DNA from: CALSMU01 sp965230225
GTDB taxonomy: Bacteria; Bacteroidota; Bacteroidia; Flavobacteriales_D; Parvicellaceae
Length of the DNA: 64,000 nucleotides
Reading direction: 5' to 3'
Assembly: GCA_965230225.1 (NCBI GenBank)
Contig: CBDDKM010000010.1
Span: 372,001 to 436,000, forward strand
In this document: positions 9,109-18,127 of the stretch, in pieces
Layout: the number at the start of each line of letters is the position of its first letter
How positions within the stretch are numbered: the stretch's first letter is position 1
Notes under the pieces: model-generated
The model's input: the letters and a program-made list of their open reading frames with translations, nothing else
Database searches by the model: none
What the model was told of the DNA's origin: nothing
Translations under genes and position numbers: made by a program

Positions 9109-10056
9109 TTATTGAACCTTAAGAATATAATCGGCAAAATACTCTTTCGAATCAGTGATTTTAGAGCTCACTTTAAAAGTAGAATTCCCTACTATTTGTT
9201 CTAGAATTTGATCGTTATATTTTCTTGAAATTTCGGTGTGGATTTTCTCCCCTTTTTTGAATTCGAACGACTCTCCAATACTTCCAATGGTTACCTTTTG
9301 ATCTACCTCAGACATTAAGAAGCTTTTGGCAATTCCCTCTTCTTTGGTATACTCCGGTTGATGGCTAAACTGTTCCACATTAAAATCACCTCCCAGTTCC
9401 TGATTAATTCTGCTCAATAGGTTCAAGTTAAATTTGGCTGTTATTCCGGACGCATCGTTGTAAGCTGGTAGCACTACTTCTCTCTCCTTAATTAAATCCA
9501 CCCCTAGTAACAAAATGTCATTTGGGTTCAAGTTACTCCCCAACTGTTGTAAAAAGTCCGCTGCCTGGGCATCATCCATATTACCTATGTTGGACCCAAG
9601 AAACAATACTACCTTTTTACGCTGTGTATTTTTGAATGAGGACAGTATTTTGAAATAATCTCCCGCCCAGGGCTGAATATTTAACCCCGGTAAATCATTT
9701 TTCAAATTTTTGGAAAGTAACTCCAACGCATTTGGTGAAATATCGATTGGTAGATAGCTAAAATTTAGGGATTGCTCCAGCATTCCCTTTAACAGTTCCT
9801 TTGTTTTGGTACCATCTCCCGCTCCCAACTCTATTAGATCAAAAGAATCTGTCGTGTCCACCTCAAACGAATCAATTATTTCATTGGTTTTAGTGGTAAA
9901 TATTTCGAATTCAGATCGGGTTAAATAATACTCTGGAAGGTTCATTATTTGCACAAACAAATCATCTCCGATGGCATCATAAAAATACTTGGACGATAAA
10001 AACTTTGGAGTAGCATTGAGCCCCTCTTTTACATCTTTCTTAAACTGCTCTAACAT
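9109..10056 (-). CDS. egtD: L-histidine N-alpha-methyltransferase (ergothioneine biosynthesis)
   Basis: 315 residues matching EgtD, which uses three S-adenosylmethionine molecules to convert L-histidine to hercynine. The family opening PKFLSSKYFYDAIGDDLF (about 17-34) and PEYYLTRSE are present, followed by the SAM-binding motif ELGAGDGTKT (76-85) and GSNIGNMD (about 154-161). Length is normal (about 320). It lies one base downstream of egtB, the enzyme that uses hercynine, in one transcription unit with the DUF427 gene. Cytoplasmic. Identity is strengthened by this adjacency. Confidence 0.93.
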   Translation of the reverse strand: MLEQFKKDVKEGLNATPKFLSSKYFYDAIGDDLFVQIMNLPEYYLTRSEFEIFTTKTNEIIDSFEVDTTDSFDLIELGAGDGTKTKELLKGMLEQSLNFSYLPIDISPNALELLSKNLKNDLPGLNIQPWAGDYFKILSSFKNTQRKKVVLFLGSNIGNMDDAQAADFLQQLGSNLNPNDILLLGVDLIKEREVVLPAYNDASGITAKFNLNLLSRINQELGGDFNVEQFSHQPEYTKEEGIAKSFLMSEVDQKVTIGSIGESFEFKKGEKIHTEISRKYNDQILEQIVGNSTFKVSSKITDSKEYFADYILKVQ

Positions 10057-10057
10057 G

Positions 10058-11206
10058 TTACTTTACTAATCTTATTCCTGTAAATTGCCACTGAAAATGT
10101 GGATGAAAAAAGTTTCTGTAGGTACTTCTACTATGCCCTTTGGCTGTTGCTACAGAAGCTCCTCTTAGCACCATTTGGTTCACCATGAATTTACCATTGT
10201 ACTCTCCTACTGCACCTTCGGCCGTTTTAAACCCTGGATAAGGTAAATAAGCCGAATTGGTCCATTCCCAACGTTGCCCCCAATCTAATTGACTACTTGC
10301 CACTTCCCACTCGAATTCTGTTGGTAAACGCATCCCTTTCCAATTGGCAAAGGCATTGGCTTCGTAGTAAGAAATATGCGATAAAATGGCTTCCGGATCA
10401 ACCTTTTTAAGTCCGGCTAATGTGTAATAATGCCATTCTCCATCTATTTTATGCCAATACAATGGAGCGGTTATGTTTTGATTCTGGACCCAGCTCCATC
10501 CTTCATCCAGCCATAAATTAAAATCGCTGTATCCACCTGCTTCGATGAACTCAATAAACTCTCCATTAGTAACCAACGACTTTGAAATACTAAAGTTTTG
10601 AATGTAGGTTTTATGCCTTCCTTCTTCATTATCGAAATGAAATCCTGCTCCTTCAAACCCAACTTCATAAACTCCTTCCAAAATAGATACAAACCCTTCT
10701 TCCTTGTTCTTTTCTCCTACCATGTTGGTATTCTCTTCGTACACTGGGAATAAAGGATTATCCGCAAAAGCAAACTTAAAATCGGTAATCAATAGTTCCT
10801 GGTGTTGTTGCTCGTGATTGATTCCTAAGGTGGTAAGCTCTATTAATCGTTCATCAGAACAAGCCGCTAATAAATCCTTCATGTGTTCATCCACATGCAT
10901 TCTGTACTGGTATACCTCAGCTACTCCAGGGCGGGTGATGTTTCCGCGATCTGCTCTAAAAGTTCGCTCCCCCACATTGTTGTAATAACTGTTAAACAGG
11001 TAACTAAAATTAGGATGAAACTCCTTGTATCCTTTCACATAATGTTTCAGGATCATTTCCTCAAAAAACCAGGTGGTATGAGCCAAATGCCACTTAGGAG
11101 GACTGGCATGTATAATAGGTTGAGGAATATAATCTTCCGTTTTTAACGGCTCACAGATTTCTTCTGTTCTCTGTCTTGTTGCGGTGTAATCGTCTAAAAT
11201 CTTCAT
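10058..11206 (-). CDS. egtB: Hercynine oxygenase (sulfoxide synthase) EgtB
   Basis: 382-residue non-haem iron enzyme that joins hercynine to a thiol (gamma-glutamylcysteine or cysteine) with O2 to make a sulfoxide intermediate of ergothioneine. N-terminal DinB_2-type half (about 1-150) carries the iron ligands: H43 in WHLAHTTWF and the HX3HXE motif H131-EQQ-H135-Q-E137. C-terminal half (about 175-382) is the formylglycine-generating-enzyme fold with TNGEFIEFIEAGGY, RLPTEFEWE and FTGIRLVK. Start ATG is 4 bases after the DUF427 stop; egtD follows after one base. No egtA, egtC or egtE is adjacent, so the thiol donor and lyase are undetermined; the type that uses cysteine directly is possible. 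Confidence 0.93.
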   Translation of the reverse strand: MKILDDYTATRQRTEEICEPLKTEDYIPQPIIHASPPKWHLAHTTWFFEEMILKHYVKGYKEFHPNFSYLFNSYYNNVGERTFRADRGNITRPGVAEVYQYRMHVDEHMKDLLAACSDERLIELTTLGINHEQQHQELLITDFKFAFADNPLFPVYEENTNMVGEKNKEEGFVSILEGVYEVGFEGAGFHFDNEEGRHKTYIQNFSISKSLVTNGEFIEFIEAGGYSDFNLWLDEGWSWVQNQNITAPLYWHKIDGEWHYYTLAGLKKVDPEAILSHISYYEANAFANWKGMRLPTEFEWEVASSQLDWGQRWEWTNSAYLPYPGFKTAEGAVGEYNGKFMVNQMVLRGASVATAKGHSRSTYRNFFHPHFQWQFTGIRLVK

Positions 11207-11210
11207 TGTT

Positions 11211-11492
11211 CTACTCTACTACTACCCCTCTCCAAAATGCCACATATCCTTTAATTGAAGCTGCCATTTGGGATACCTCCGGATAATACCAGGCTGCATC
11301 TTTGTTCACCTGTCCATCCACTTCAATATCGTAATAAGATGCCACACCTTTCCAAGGACAAGTCGTATGAGTTTCACTCTCTTTAAAAAATTCTTTATTA
11401 ATAGAATCGGCTGGGAAATAATGGTTATTTTCGATGACAATGGTTTCATCGCTTTCTGCTAAAACCTGATTGTTCCAAATTGCTTTTTTCAT
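11211..11492 (-). CDS. DUF427 family protein
   Basis: 93-residue single-domain protein of the DUF427 (NTP_transf_9) family, recognised by AIWNNQVLAESD near the start, TTCPWKGVASYYDI (about 43-56) and AWYYPEVSQMAASIKGYVAFW. Function of the family is not established. It is first in a tight unit with egtB (4-base gap) and egtD (1-base gap), so it is co-transcribed with ergothioneine synthesis, which hints at a link to thiol or sulfoxide chemistry, but that is inference only. No signal peptide, so cytoplasmic. Confidence 0.85.
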   Translation of the reverse strand: MKKAIWNNQVLAESDETIVIENNHYFPADSINKEFFKESETHTTCPWKGVASYYDIEVDGQVNKDAAWYYPEVSQMAASIKGYVAFWRGVVVE

Positions 11493-11676
11493 AATATAAT
11501 TGTTAATCCAATTAATGTTTAAACAACAATAAACTTAGAATTGGAGGTAGTTCTTAAAATGTAAGACGAATCAACTGCACGAATGTTTTACCACTTGTGC
11601 AACTTTAATTAAAGGTAGTATAAAGATTGAATGTAATTAGTAGTCTACCAGACAATTTTGAAGAATTAAAGTTTAT

Positions 11677-12459
11677 TTAAAACTTACCTGAATTGACGTG
11701 TACTTCAGGCACTGGTTCTACGTTGTCCCAATGCTCTACTATTTTACCATTTTCAATTCTAAAGATATCTACTTGTGCATATTCCTGATCGATTTGGTCA
11801 TCTTTCCAGGATGCTTTTGAAAGAGTTGCCACAAAATTCCCTTGCCCTACACACAGTACTATTTCATGATAGTTTAATGGTCTGTTTGGAGCACATGCCA
11901 ATTGCATTAAAGCTGCTCTTCCATCTCCAATTTCCTTGTTATGTTGCAAGTAATTTTCGTCCATGTATTGAGGAATCTTGTTTGGGTTTCCATCGGGCAT
12001 TAACGCATCAAACAAAAAGTCTTTCACCAATTGTTTGTTCTCTTCTGTCTTTTCCAAATCGGTTATCTCTTTAGCACCATCGATGGCAGTTCTACCAGAT
12101 GGATTAGGTTGGTCGGAATAAGCTGAAATTACATCCCAATGCTCCACAATTTTGTTGTTCTCATCGGTATCGAAAAAATCGGTGGTTAACCATTTAGCTT
12201 CTCCATTGTTGATGTTCTGGAAAGCCTGTACAAATACATATCTTCCATCTTCCCAACTTCTAACAACTTCTATATCTCTTACTGGGTTTCTCTCCACAAA
12301 ATCCGAAAAGAATTCGATAAATCCTTCTCTACCATCCTTTACTCCGGTACTGTGTTGAGTGTATCGGTTACCGGTGTATTTATTAATGGCTTCCACATAG
12401 TTTCCATCTCTTATACCTTCCATGTATAGGTTGATGGCATTATTTAATTTTTCGCTCAT
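11677..12459 (-). CDS. Tandem SnoaL-like (NTF2-fold) protein
   Basis: 260 residues built of two similar SnoaL/NTF2-like domains, about 5-125 and 135-255. Each ends with the same strand pair: NKIVEHWDVI in the first and GKIVEHWDNV in the second. Bacterial members are annotated as SnoaL-like or polyketide-cyclase-like; real substrates are mostly unknown. Start set at the ATG at 12459 (MSEKLNN), because the extension upstream begins with TTG and adds only six residues. No signal peptide, so cytoplasmic. It is divergent from the hydroxyproline dehydratase gene across 171 bases; no functional link is obvious. Confidence 0.8.
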   Translation of the reverse strand: MSEKLNNAINLYMEGIRDGNYVEAINKYTGNRYTQHSTGVKDGREGFIEFFSDFVERNPVRDIEVVRSWEDGRYVFVQAFQNINNGEAKWLTTDFFDTDENNKIVEHWDVISAYSDQPNPSGRTAIDGAKEITDLEKTEENKQLVKDFLFDALMPDGNPNKIPQYMDENYLQHNKEIGDGRAALMQLACAPNRPLNYHEIVLCVGQGNFVATLSKASWKDDQIDQEYAQVDIFRIENGKIVEHWDNVEPVPEVHVNSGKF

Positions 12460-12630
12460 GATCTTTGTTTTGTACAAAGGTGAAACACAAGATAAAGATA
12501 GTGATGGTTAATGGTGGGTTATTAATGGTAAATGTTTGCAAAAGGGATATTTGCTCAATTCAATCAACAACCAATCATTTCAAGCTAAAATAGTATCAAT
12601 ATAATTACTTACACTTCCTACCTTTCTTAC

Positions 12631-13668
12631 ATGAAACAATTGGAAGAATTAGCAAACTGGACACCGAGGGAAGACTGGACCAAAATTACTACGATCGAAA
12701 TGCACACAGGAGGTGAACCACTTCGAATTCCTGTTAGTGGATTACCAGAAATTAAAGGAGCTACTATCCTGGAAAGGAGAAGATACTTTAGAGATCAATA
12801 TGATTCTCTTAGAACATCACTCATGTTCGAACCAAGGGGCCATGCTGATATGTATGGTGCTATTCTTACTCCTCCCACCAATGAAGGGTCAGATTTTGGT
12901 ACTTTCTTTATCCACAACGAAGGGTATAGTACCATGTGTGGGCACGCCATTATTGCCTTAACCAAGTTTGCTTTCGAAGCTGGATTCATCCAAAACGATT
13001 CGGGAGAATTGGTTATTGATGCACCTCCGGGGTTGATACGATCCAAAGCCAAATTTGAAAACGGTTATGTTTCAGAATCAAGCTTTCTTAATGTTCCTTC
13101 CTTTTTAGTTTACAAGGATGAAGAAATTGAAGTAGAAGGAATTGGAACAGTGAAGTTTGATGTGGCATTTGGAGGGGCTTTCTACGCTTTTGTAAATGTA
13201 GACCAAATGGACATTCGACTGGATGAATCGGATTACAACAAACTCATTGACTGGGGAAGAAAAATCAAGCATGCGGTGATGGAGAATTATTCCATTAAAC
13301 ATCCTTTTGAAGAGGATCTCAGCTTTTTATATGGAACCATATTTACCGGAAAGGCTTACGACAGTAACAACCACAGTCGTAACGTATGCATTTTTGCCGA
13401 AGGTGAAGTGGATCGTTCTTCTACCGGTTCTGGGGTAAGCGCCAGAGCGGCATTGCACTATGCCAAGGGAGAATTAAAACAAGGCGAAAAGATCACCATC
13501 GAAAGTATTCTGGGTACCACCATGGATGTGGAGGTGAAAGAGATAACTACTTATGGTCCTTACAATGCTGTTGTACCAGAAGTAACCGGAAAAGCCTGGT
13601 TCAGTGGTAAAAATGAACATTGGATTGATCCTAATGATCCACTGAAGGAAGGTTTTATATTCAGGTAA
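12631..13668 (+). CDS. Trans-3-hydroxy-L-proline dehydratase (proline racemase family)
   Basis: 345 residues of the proline racemase superfamily. The first catalytic Cys is present (C103 in MCGHA), but the second catalytic position reads DRSSTGSG with Thr (T265) where racemases and 4-hydroxyproline epimerases have Cys. The Cys/Thr pair is the known signature of trans-3-hydroxy-L-proline dehydratase, which makes delta-1-pyrroline-2-carboxylate. The convergent neighbour is an ornithine-cyclodeaminase-family reductase that would turn this product into L-proline, so context agrees. Cytoplasmic. The two stop codons are separated by two bases. Length is normal. Confidence in the exact reaction is good but rests on the active-site pair, not on assay. 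Confidence 0.88.
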   Translation: MKQLEELANWTPREDWTKITTIEMHTGGEPLRIPVSGLPEIKGATILERRRYFRDQYDSLRTSLMFEPRGHADMYGAILTPPTNEGSDFGTFFIHNEGYSTMCGHAIIALTKFAFEAGFIQNDSGELVIDAPPGLIRSKAKFENGYVSESSFLNVPSFLVYKDEEIEVEGIGTVKFDVAFGGAFYAFVNVDQMDIRLDESDYNKLIDWGRKIKHAVMENYSIKHPFEEDLSFLYGTIFTGKAYDSNNHSRNVCIFAEGEVDRSSTGSGVSARAALHYAKGELKQGEKITIESILGTTMDVEVKEITTYGPYNAVVPEVTGKAWFSGKNEHWIDPNDPLKEGFIFR

Positions 13669-13670
13669 TC

Positions 13671-14609
13671 TTAACCAGAGATCAAGTTGTGGTAATGAAT
13701 TGCTGCCACTAAATCTTCGGAAGCATGCCCCACCGATTTGAACAAAGTGATGTCTTTGTCGGATGTCCTTAAAAAACCTGTGGTACATAAATCTTTTAAT
13801 TCACCTTGAATTTCATTGGGGTTAAACTCACCTTGCTCAATAGGAATGGCTAAATCCCCTGCTTCTCTTGTGGCTGTCTCTTTAAAATCCACAAACACCT
13901 TAGATTTAAGCACTCCTTCTGTATCAATTTCCCTGCGATCAGGTTTATAAGCTCCCACCAGATCAATGTGCTGTCCTGGAGTTAGCCAACTTCCTTTAAT
14001 CAGAGGCTCTGTGGTTAACGTAGCACAGGAAATTACATCTGCCTCCCTTACATTGGATTCAAGATCTGTAACAGGTATATACTCCACTTCAGACTGACAC
14101 CTACTAATACAAGTTCTTGCTTTTTCCATGGACCTTCCCCAAACCAATACTTTTTCGATTGGCAAAACAGAACAATGAGCATCGATCAGGTTATGAGCCA
14201 AATCCCCTGTACCAACCATCAACAAGGTTTTACTATTTCTTCTTGCCAGCTTTTTAGCTGCCAATGCCGAAATTGCTGCAGTTCTTTTTGAGGTTAGTTC
14301 TTTGGCATCTAACTGCACTTCAGGCACTCCTGTTCTTGCAGAAAATAAGGTATATATTCCTTGTATGGAAGGCAGGTTTCTTTGTCCGTTATCTGGTGTA
14401 ACTGTTACCACTTTTACTCCTAAGTACTCGTCCGTTTTCCAGGAGGGCATTAAGAGCAATGTAGATTCGTTTTCGCCAGTTGCGCCATCATAATTATGGT
14501 GGTGTCTGGTTGGGGTGGTGATGGATGAGAAAAGGTTGTTTTCTAAAGAGTCGATTAGCTCTGGGAAACTAGTGGTGTTATCAATTTGTTGTTTGGAGAT
14601 TTGTTTCAT
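13671..14609 (-). CDS. Delta-1-pyrroline-2-carboxylate reductase (ornithine cyclodeaminase/mu-crystallin family)
   Basis: 312 residues of the OCD/mu-crystallin family. The NAD(P)-binding Rossmann motif is VGTGDLA (132-138), with conserved GVKVV (K66) and TSKRTAA (R109) near the active site. Members act as ornithine cyclodeaminase, alanine dehydrogenase, or ketimine reductases. Because it sits tail to tail with a Cys/Thr trans-3-hydroxyproline dehydratase, reduction of delta-1-pyrroline-2-carboxylate to L-proline is the best prediction; this is inferred from context. Not co-transcribed with the dehydratase (opposite strands), so shared control would need separate promoters. Confidence 0.82.
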   Translation of the reverse strand: MKQISKQQIDNTTSFPELIDSLENNLFSSITTPTRHHHNYDGATGENESTLLLMPSWKTDEYLGVKVVTVTPDNGQRNLPSIQGIYTLFSARTGVPEVQLDAKELTSKRTAAISALAAKKLARRNSKTLLMVGTGDLAHNLIDAHCSVLPIEKVLVWGRSMEKARTCISRCQSEVEYIPVTDLESNVREADVISCATLTTEPLIKGSWLTPGQHIDLVGAYKPDRREIDTEGVLKSKVFVDFKETATREAGDLAIPIEQGEFNPNEIQGELKDLCTTGFLRTSDKDITLFKSVGHASEDLVAAIHYHNLISG

Positions 14610-14751
14610 TAACTAAATATAGAAAATTGAGGGAGCTGGTATTGCTCCCGATGATATAGGATATTAAGATACTACTAAGGTTGGTGAAGTTAGTATTGAG
14701 TGGGAGTAATGAGTTTCTATACTTCTGTATGGCAGCTAATAGTTAGTACAA

Positions 14752-15036
14752 CTACAATAATCTCTTTTTCGAAAAAGCTTTTCCTGATCCAGACTTCAAA
14801 TACTTCTCAAATTTGTATGCTTTATACTTATCGTTAAATACGATATAAGTTATGAGTTCAAATGGTAGTCTTGTAGAGGTATAAGACACTTGACCTTTGG
14901 AATGACGTTTTAATCGTTCTTCCAGATTTTTGGTGCAACCAGTATATATGGTTTCATCTTGGCATTTCAACAAATAGACATAGTGGGTTTCTTTATGGGT
15001 TGGAGCTGTTACAAGTGTGGTTTTAGGTTTATTCAT
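14752..15036 (-). CDS. GIY-YIG nuclease-domain protein
   Basis: 94-residue single-domain protein of the GIY-YIG superfamily (UPF0213/YhbQ-like size). Core elements: YVYLLKC (19-25), YTG (31-33), the catalytic-type Arg R41, and E78 in the last helix. Small stand-alone members are presumed DNA or RNA nucleases, role unclear. I choose ATG at 15036 because the longer open frame, to 15129, runs back through the ssrA terminator and the tmRNA 3' end and cannot be coding. It lies directly downstream of ssrA on the same strand, past the terminator. Confidence 0.85.
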   Translation of the reverse strand: MNKPKTTLVTAPTHKETHYVYLLKCQDETIYTGCTKNLEERLKRHSKGQVSYTSTRLPFELITYIVFNDKYKAYKFEKYLKSGSGKAFSKKRLL

Positions 15037-15057
15037 TAGGGTAGTTTCATTATTTAA

Positions 15058-15092
15058 TAAAAAAGCCCTCCATCGCTGGAAGCTATGGAGGG
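15058..15092 (-). terminator. Intrinsic terminator of ssrA
   Basis: On the minus strand, a 9-bp perfect stem (bases 15084-15092 with 15064-15072, GCCCTCCAT/ATGGAGGGC, 11-base loop) is followed by TTTTTATTAAATA. It begins 3 bases after the tmRNA 3' end. Confidence 0.88.
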
Positions 15093-15095
15093 CGA

Positions 15096-15493
15096 AGGTG
15101 GAGTCGGAGGGATTCGAACCCTCGTCCAAACAAGGTTTGTCCAGGCTTTCTACATGCTTAGCTTTAACTTAATTTTCGACTATGAACCGGCAAAAAGCAA
15201 CCAACGCATAGCTTATCTTCTTAAGTTTCGCGTAATTATCGAAGCGCTAATTACACTAGTTCATGCCAACGAACCCATATAGATATAACCGATGAACGGG
15301 TAGTTATATCCAGGGTGCTTGTCTGTTACCTTGTAACTAGATTAAGCCGAATCACATCTTGTGATTAGGCAGCAAGCGCGTAGTTGTTATTTCCAATTAA
15401 ATGGATTGCAAATGAAGTTTTACGAGTCCTATTTACAATGCTCGACATGCTTACATGACCAAATCTCTCGCTGTCAAATCCAAGATCGACCCC
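15096..15493 (-). ncRNA. ssrA: tmRNA
   Basis: One-piece tmRNA of about 398 nt. The 5' end GGGGTCGATCTTGGATTTGACAG pairs with the 3' CGACTCC over 7 bp to form the acceptor stem, and the T arm GAGGGTTCGAATCCCTC is present. The tag frame reads GNNNYALAA then TAA (15394 down to 15365), with GGA as the resume codon, as in other Bacteroidota tags of GENNYALAA type. After the discriminator A the genome has CC then T, so the terminal A of CCA is not encoded and must be added. tmRNA rescues stalled ribosomes and tags products for proteolysis. Confidence 0.96.
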
Positions 15494-15507
15494 GGAAACT
15501 TGGACTG

Positions 15508-15515
15508 CAAAGGTA
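15508..15515 (-). promoter_or_regulatory. -7 promoter element for ssrA
   Basis: TACCTTTG on the minus strand fits the Bacteroidota -7 consensus TAnnTTTG exactly and ends 14 bases before the mature tmRNA 5' end. No clear TTTG -33 element is seen at the expected distance. Confidence 0.55.
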
Positions 15516-15626
15516 CTTATATTTCACCAATTCACGATAAATTAACCTTCATTAACAACCAATAATTAGTCAATTTACTCGTTCTCAGACAGGAATTGCA
15601 GCAGTTCTGTAATTTTGACCACCAAA

Positions 15627-18017
15627 ATGAGCCCTTTCAAACAAATAATTACCACTTTATGGTTACTGCTTGCATGCTCCTCTTTGCTTTCGCAAAACCT
15701 AAATGGTATTGTGTTGGATTCTGCCACCAAAGAACCACTCCCATTTGTAAACATTCTTTTTAATGGTAACTCTGCCTCGGGAACCACAACAGATATAGAA
15801 GGAAGATTCAAATACCCCAGCTCTGTTAATCAATTAGAGCTACGGTATGTGGGCTATAAAACAAGAATGGTAAATGTTAATCCATCAAACAAGCAATTAA
15901 CCATCTATTTGGCTTCGAGTGATCAACTTCTAAAAGCAGTAGAAATTTTACCCGGAGAAAATCCGGCACACCGAATCATTATAAACGCAGTTGAGAATCG
16001 TAAACGAAACGCTCCGGAATACATTGAAAAGTACCAGTATACTTCCTACAACAAAGTATTCTACGACTTGTTTACAGACTCTACTAAAAAAGCAGATTCT
16101 GGAAGAGTATTGTTACGAGACATTCTTAAAGGCGGGCACATGCTCATGATGGAATCCATTACGGAGAAGAAGTACCGAGCTCCAGACTTTAGTGAAGAAG
16201 TGATTATTGCCAATAAAATCTCAGGGTTAAAAGAAGCTAGTTTTGCACCCCTTGCCAGCGATATGCAACCCTTTTCTTTTTACGACAATGAAATCCAAAT
16301 GTTGGAATTAAAATACCTCAACCCTATTAGTTCCGGTAGTATTAACTACTACCATTTCCAACTACAGGATACTATTTACCATGAAAAGGATACCACTTTT
16401 ATCATTTCCTTTCAACCCAAACCCAAAAAGAACTTTAATGGAATGAGAGGGAGTTTGTATATCCACACCAGTACATTTGCCATTCAAAATGTAATTGCTC
16501 AACCTGCTAAAGACGGGTTAATGAACCTTAAAATCCGGCAGGAATATCAATATCTTAATAATGAACAATGGTTTCCTTCGCAGTTGGATTTTGAGCTTTC
16601 TATGCCCAATTACCCTACTCCAGAATACGGTATGATGGTGAAAGGACAAAGCTATATTCGATCGGTTGACTTATCTCCTACGTTTGACAAAAAGATTACT
16701 TCTTCTACCATTGAAATGGCAGAAGATGCCTCTCAAAAAGACTCTGTATTCTGGACTGAACAACGTACCCTAAACAGGAAGGAAGAAATTACTTACGAGG
16801 TATTGGATAGTCTTAATCAGGAATTACACTTTGATCGAAAACTAAAAGCATTCGAAAAACTGGCAACCGGGAAAATTCCGGTTAAATTCCTGGACATTCT
16901 GATCCCCTATTCTCTTATCGCCAACGATTTTGAAGGATGGCGTGTAGGTATGGCTGTTTCCACTAACGAAAAATTAAGTAAAAAGCTAACCTTATCAGGA
17001 AATTGGGGATACGGACTTAAAGACAAAAGAATTAAATACGGAGGAGAACTGGATTGGGTTATTCATCAGAAAAAAGACATTGGGATCAACCTCAAATACC
17101 AAAATGGAATTGCAGAATTTGGTAGCTTATCCGATCCGGAAATAGCCAGCTCTTTACTGACTTCCAGAATTTACCTCAGTTCCAGAGCTAATGAACAGGA
17201 AATGTACAAAGGTACTATTACCTCCAGGTTATTCAGACACCAATTGGTTTCTTTCTCTTTACTAAAGAGCCAGGAACACCCCCTGTATGATTATCACTAC
17301 AGCCTTGTACCAGGCAATTACGACAACCTTATTAACCGATATGAAGCAGGGGTAAATGTCAAGTTCATTTACAAAGAAAAATTTGCCTATACCCTTGGGA
17401 AGAAGATCAGTTTAGGTTCGAAATATCCTGAGTTTAACATCTCATACAATAGGGGGTTAATTGGGTTAAAGCACCAGGCGTATAACTATAACCGAATAAA
17501 CACCAGTATGATTTATAGCTTTTCGCTGGCCAAATTAGGACTGTCCAAAATCAGAATAAACACTGGCTGGATCGATGCTACTTTACCTGCCACTTTATTG
17601 TACTCGGGCGAAGGAAATTACCAAAAGAATCAATACTTCACAGCAGAAGGCTTTTTTGAAACCATGGCTCCTTATGAGTTTTTATCCGACCAATTTGCTC
17701 ACCTGTTTTTCTCCCATAATTTTGGATCATTATTATTTAAAACAGACAAATTCAGTCCTACATTCAAAGTGGTTCAAAACTTAGGTATTGGCCAGTTAAG
17801 CTATTCTGAACTTCATCAAAATATATCGTTTAAAACCATGGAGAAAGGATATTTCGAATCTGGGATAGAAATAGGAAATTTGCTTAGATTGAACTATTTA
17901 AACGTAGCTTATCTTACCTTTGGCGTTGGAGCATATTACAGGTATGGAGCGTATCATTTACCGGAAATATCTGATAACCTTGCCTTTAAACTCGTAATAG
18001 GGTTATCTACCCGCTAA
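15627..18017 (+). CDS. DUF5686 family outer-membrane protein with carboxypeptidase-like regulatory domain
   Basis: 796 residues: signal peptide (1-22), CarboxypepD_reg-like domain (about 24-110: LNGIVLDSATKEPLPFVNI...TDIEGRFKYP), then the long DUF5686 region (about 115-796). The C-terminal half has alternating beta strands consistent with an outer-membrane barrel, ending LAFKLVIGLSTR. The family is widespread in Bacteroidota and of unknown function. Start taken at ATG 15627; a TTG four codons earlier is the last base triplet of a TAATTTTG promoter-like box and so unlikely to be translated. Single gene, between ssrA (divergent) and dnaN. Confidence 0.85.
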   Translation: MSPFKQIITTLWLLLACSSLLSQNLNGIVLDSATKEPLPFVNILFNGNSASGTTTDIEGRFKYPSSVNQLELRYVGYKTRMVNVNPSNKQLTIYLASSDQLLKAVEILPGENPAHRIIINAVENRKRNAPEYIEKYQYTSYNKVFYDLFTDSTKKADSGRVLLRDILKGGHMLMMESITEKKYRAPDFSEEVIIANKISGLKEASFAPLASDMQPFSFYDNEIQMLELKYLNPISSGSINYYHFQLQDTIYHEKDTTFIISFQPKPKKNFNGMRGSLYIHTSTFAIQNVIAQPAKDGLMNLKIRQEYQYLNNEQWFPSQLDFELSMPNYPTPEYGMMVKGQSYIRSVDLSPTFDKKITSSTIEMAEDASQKDSVFWTEQRTLNRKEEITYEVLDSLNQELHFDRKLKAFEKLATGKIPVKFLDILIPYSLIANDFEGWRVGMAVSTNEKLSKKLTLSGNWGYGLKDKRIKYGGELDWVIHQKKDIGINLKYQNGIAEFGSLSDPEIASSLLTSRIYLSSRANEQEMYKGTITSRLFRHQLVSFSLLKSQEHPLYDYHYSLVPGNYDNLINRYEAGVNVKFIYKEKFAYTLGKKISLGSKYPEFNISYNRGLIGLKHQAYNYNRINTSMIYSFSLAKLGLSKIRINTGWIDATLPATLLYSGEGNYQKNQYFTAEGFFETMAPYEFLSDQFAHLFFSHNFGSLLFKTDKFSPTFKVVQNLGIGQLSYSELHQNISFKTMEKGYFESGIEIGNLLRLNYLNVAYLTFGVGAYYRYGAYHLPEISDNLAFKLVIGLSTR

Positions 18018-18093
18018 AATCACTTCCCAAATTTGTTAATAAGTAGGAGGGTGAGTGTTAATAAGTATCCCATTCTACAGCGTCCTTTTCATT

Positions 18094-18101
18094 TATATTT
18101 G
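18094..18101 (+). promoter_or_regulatory. -7 promoter element for dnaN
   Basis: TATATTTG, an exact match to TAnnTTTG, 26 bases before the dnaN ATG at 18128. An AAAGG sequence at 18116-18120 lies in the short leader. No TTTG -33 box seen. Confidence 0.5.
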
Positions 18102-18127
18102 TAGGCCTACTAAATAAAGGATTAGAG

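Noticed and set aside
15037..15129. Long N-terminal extension of the GIY-YIG gene
   Set aside because: It runs through the ssrA terminator and into the tmRNA 3' end, so it cannot be coding; start moved to ATG 15036.
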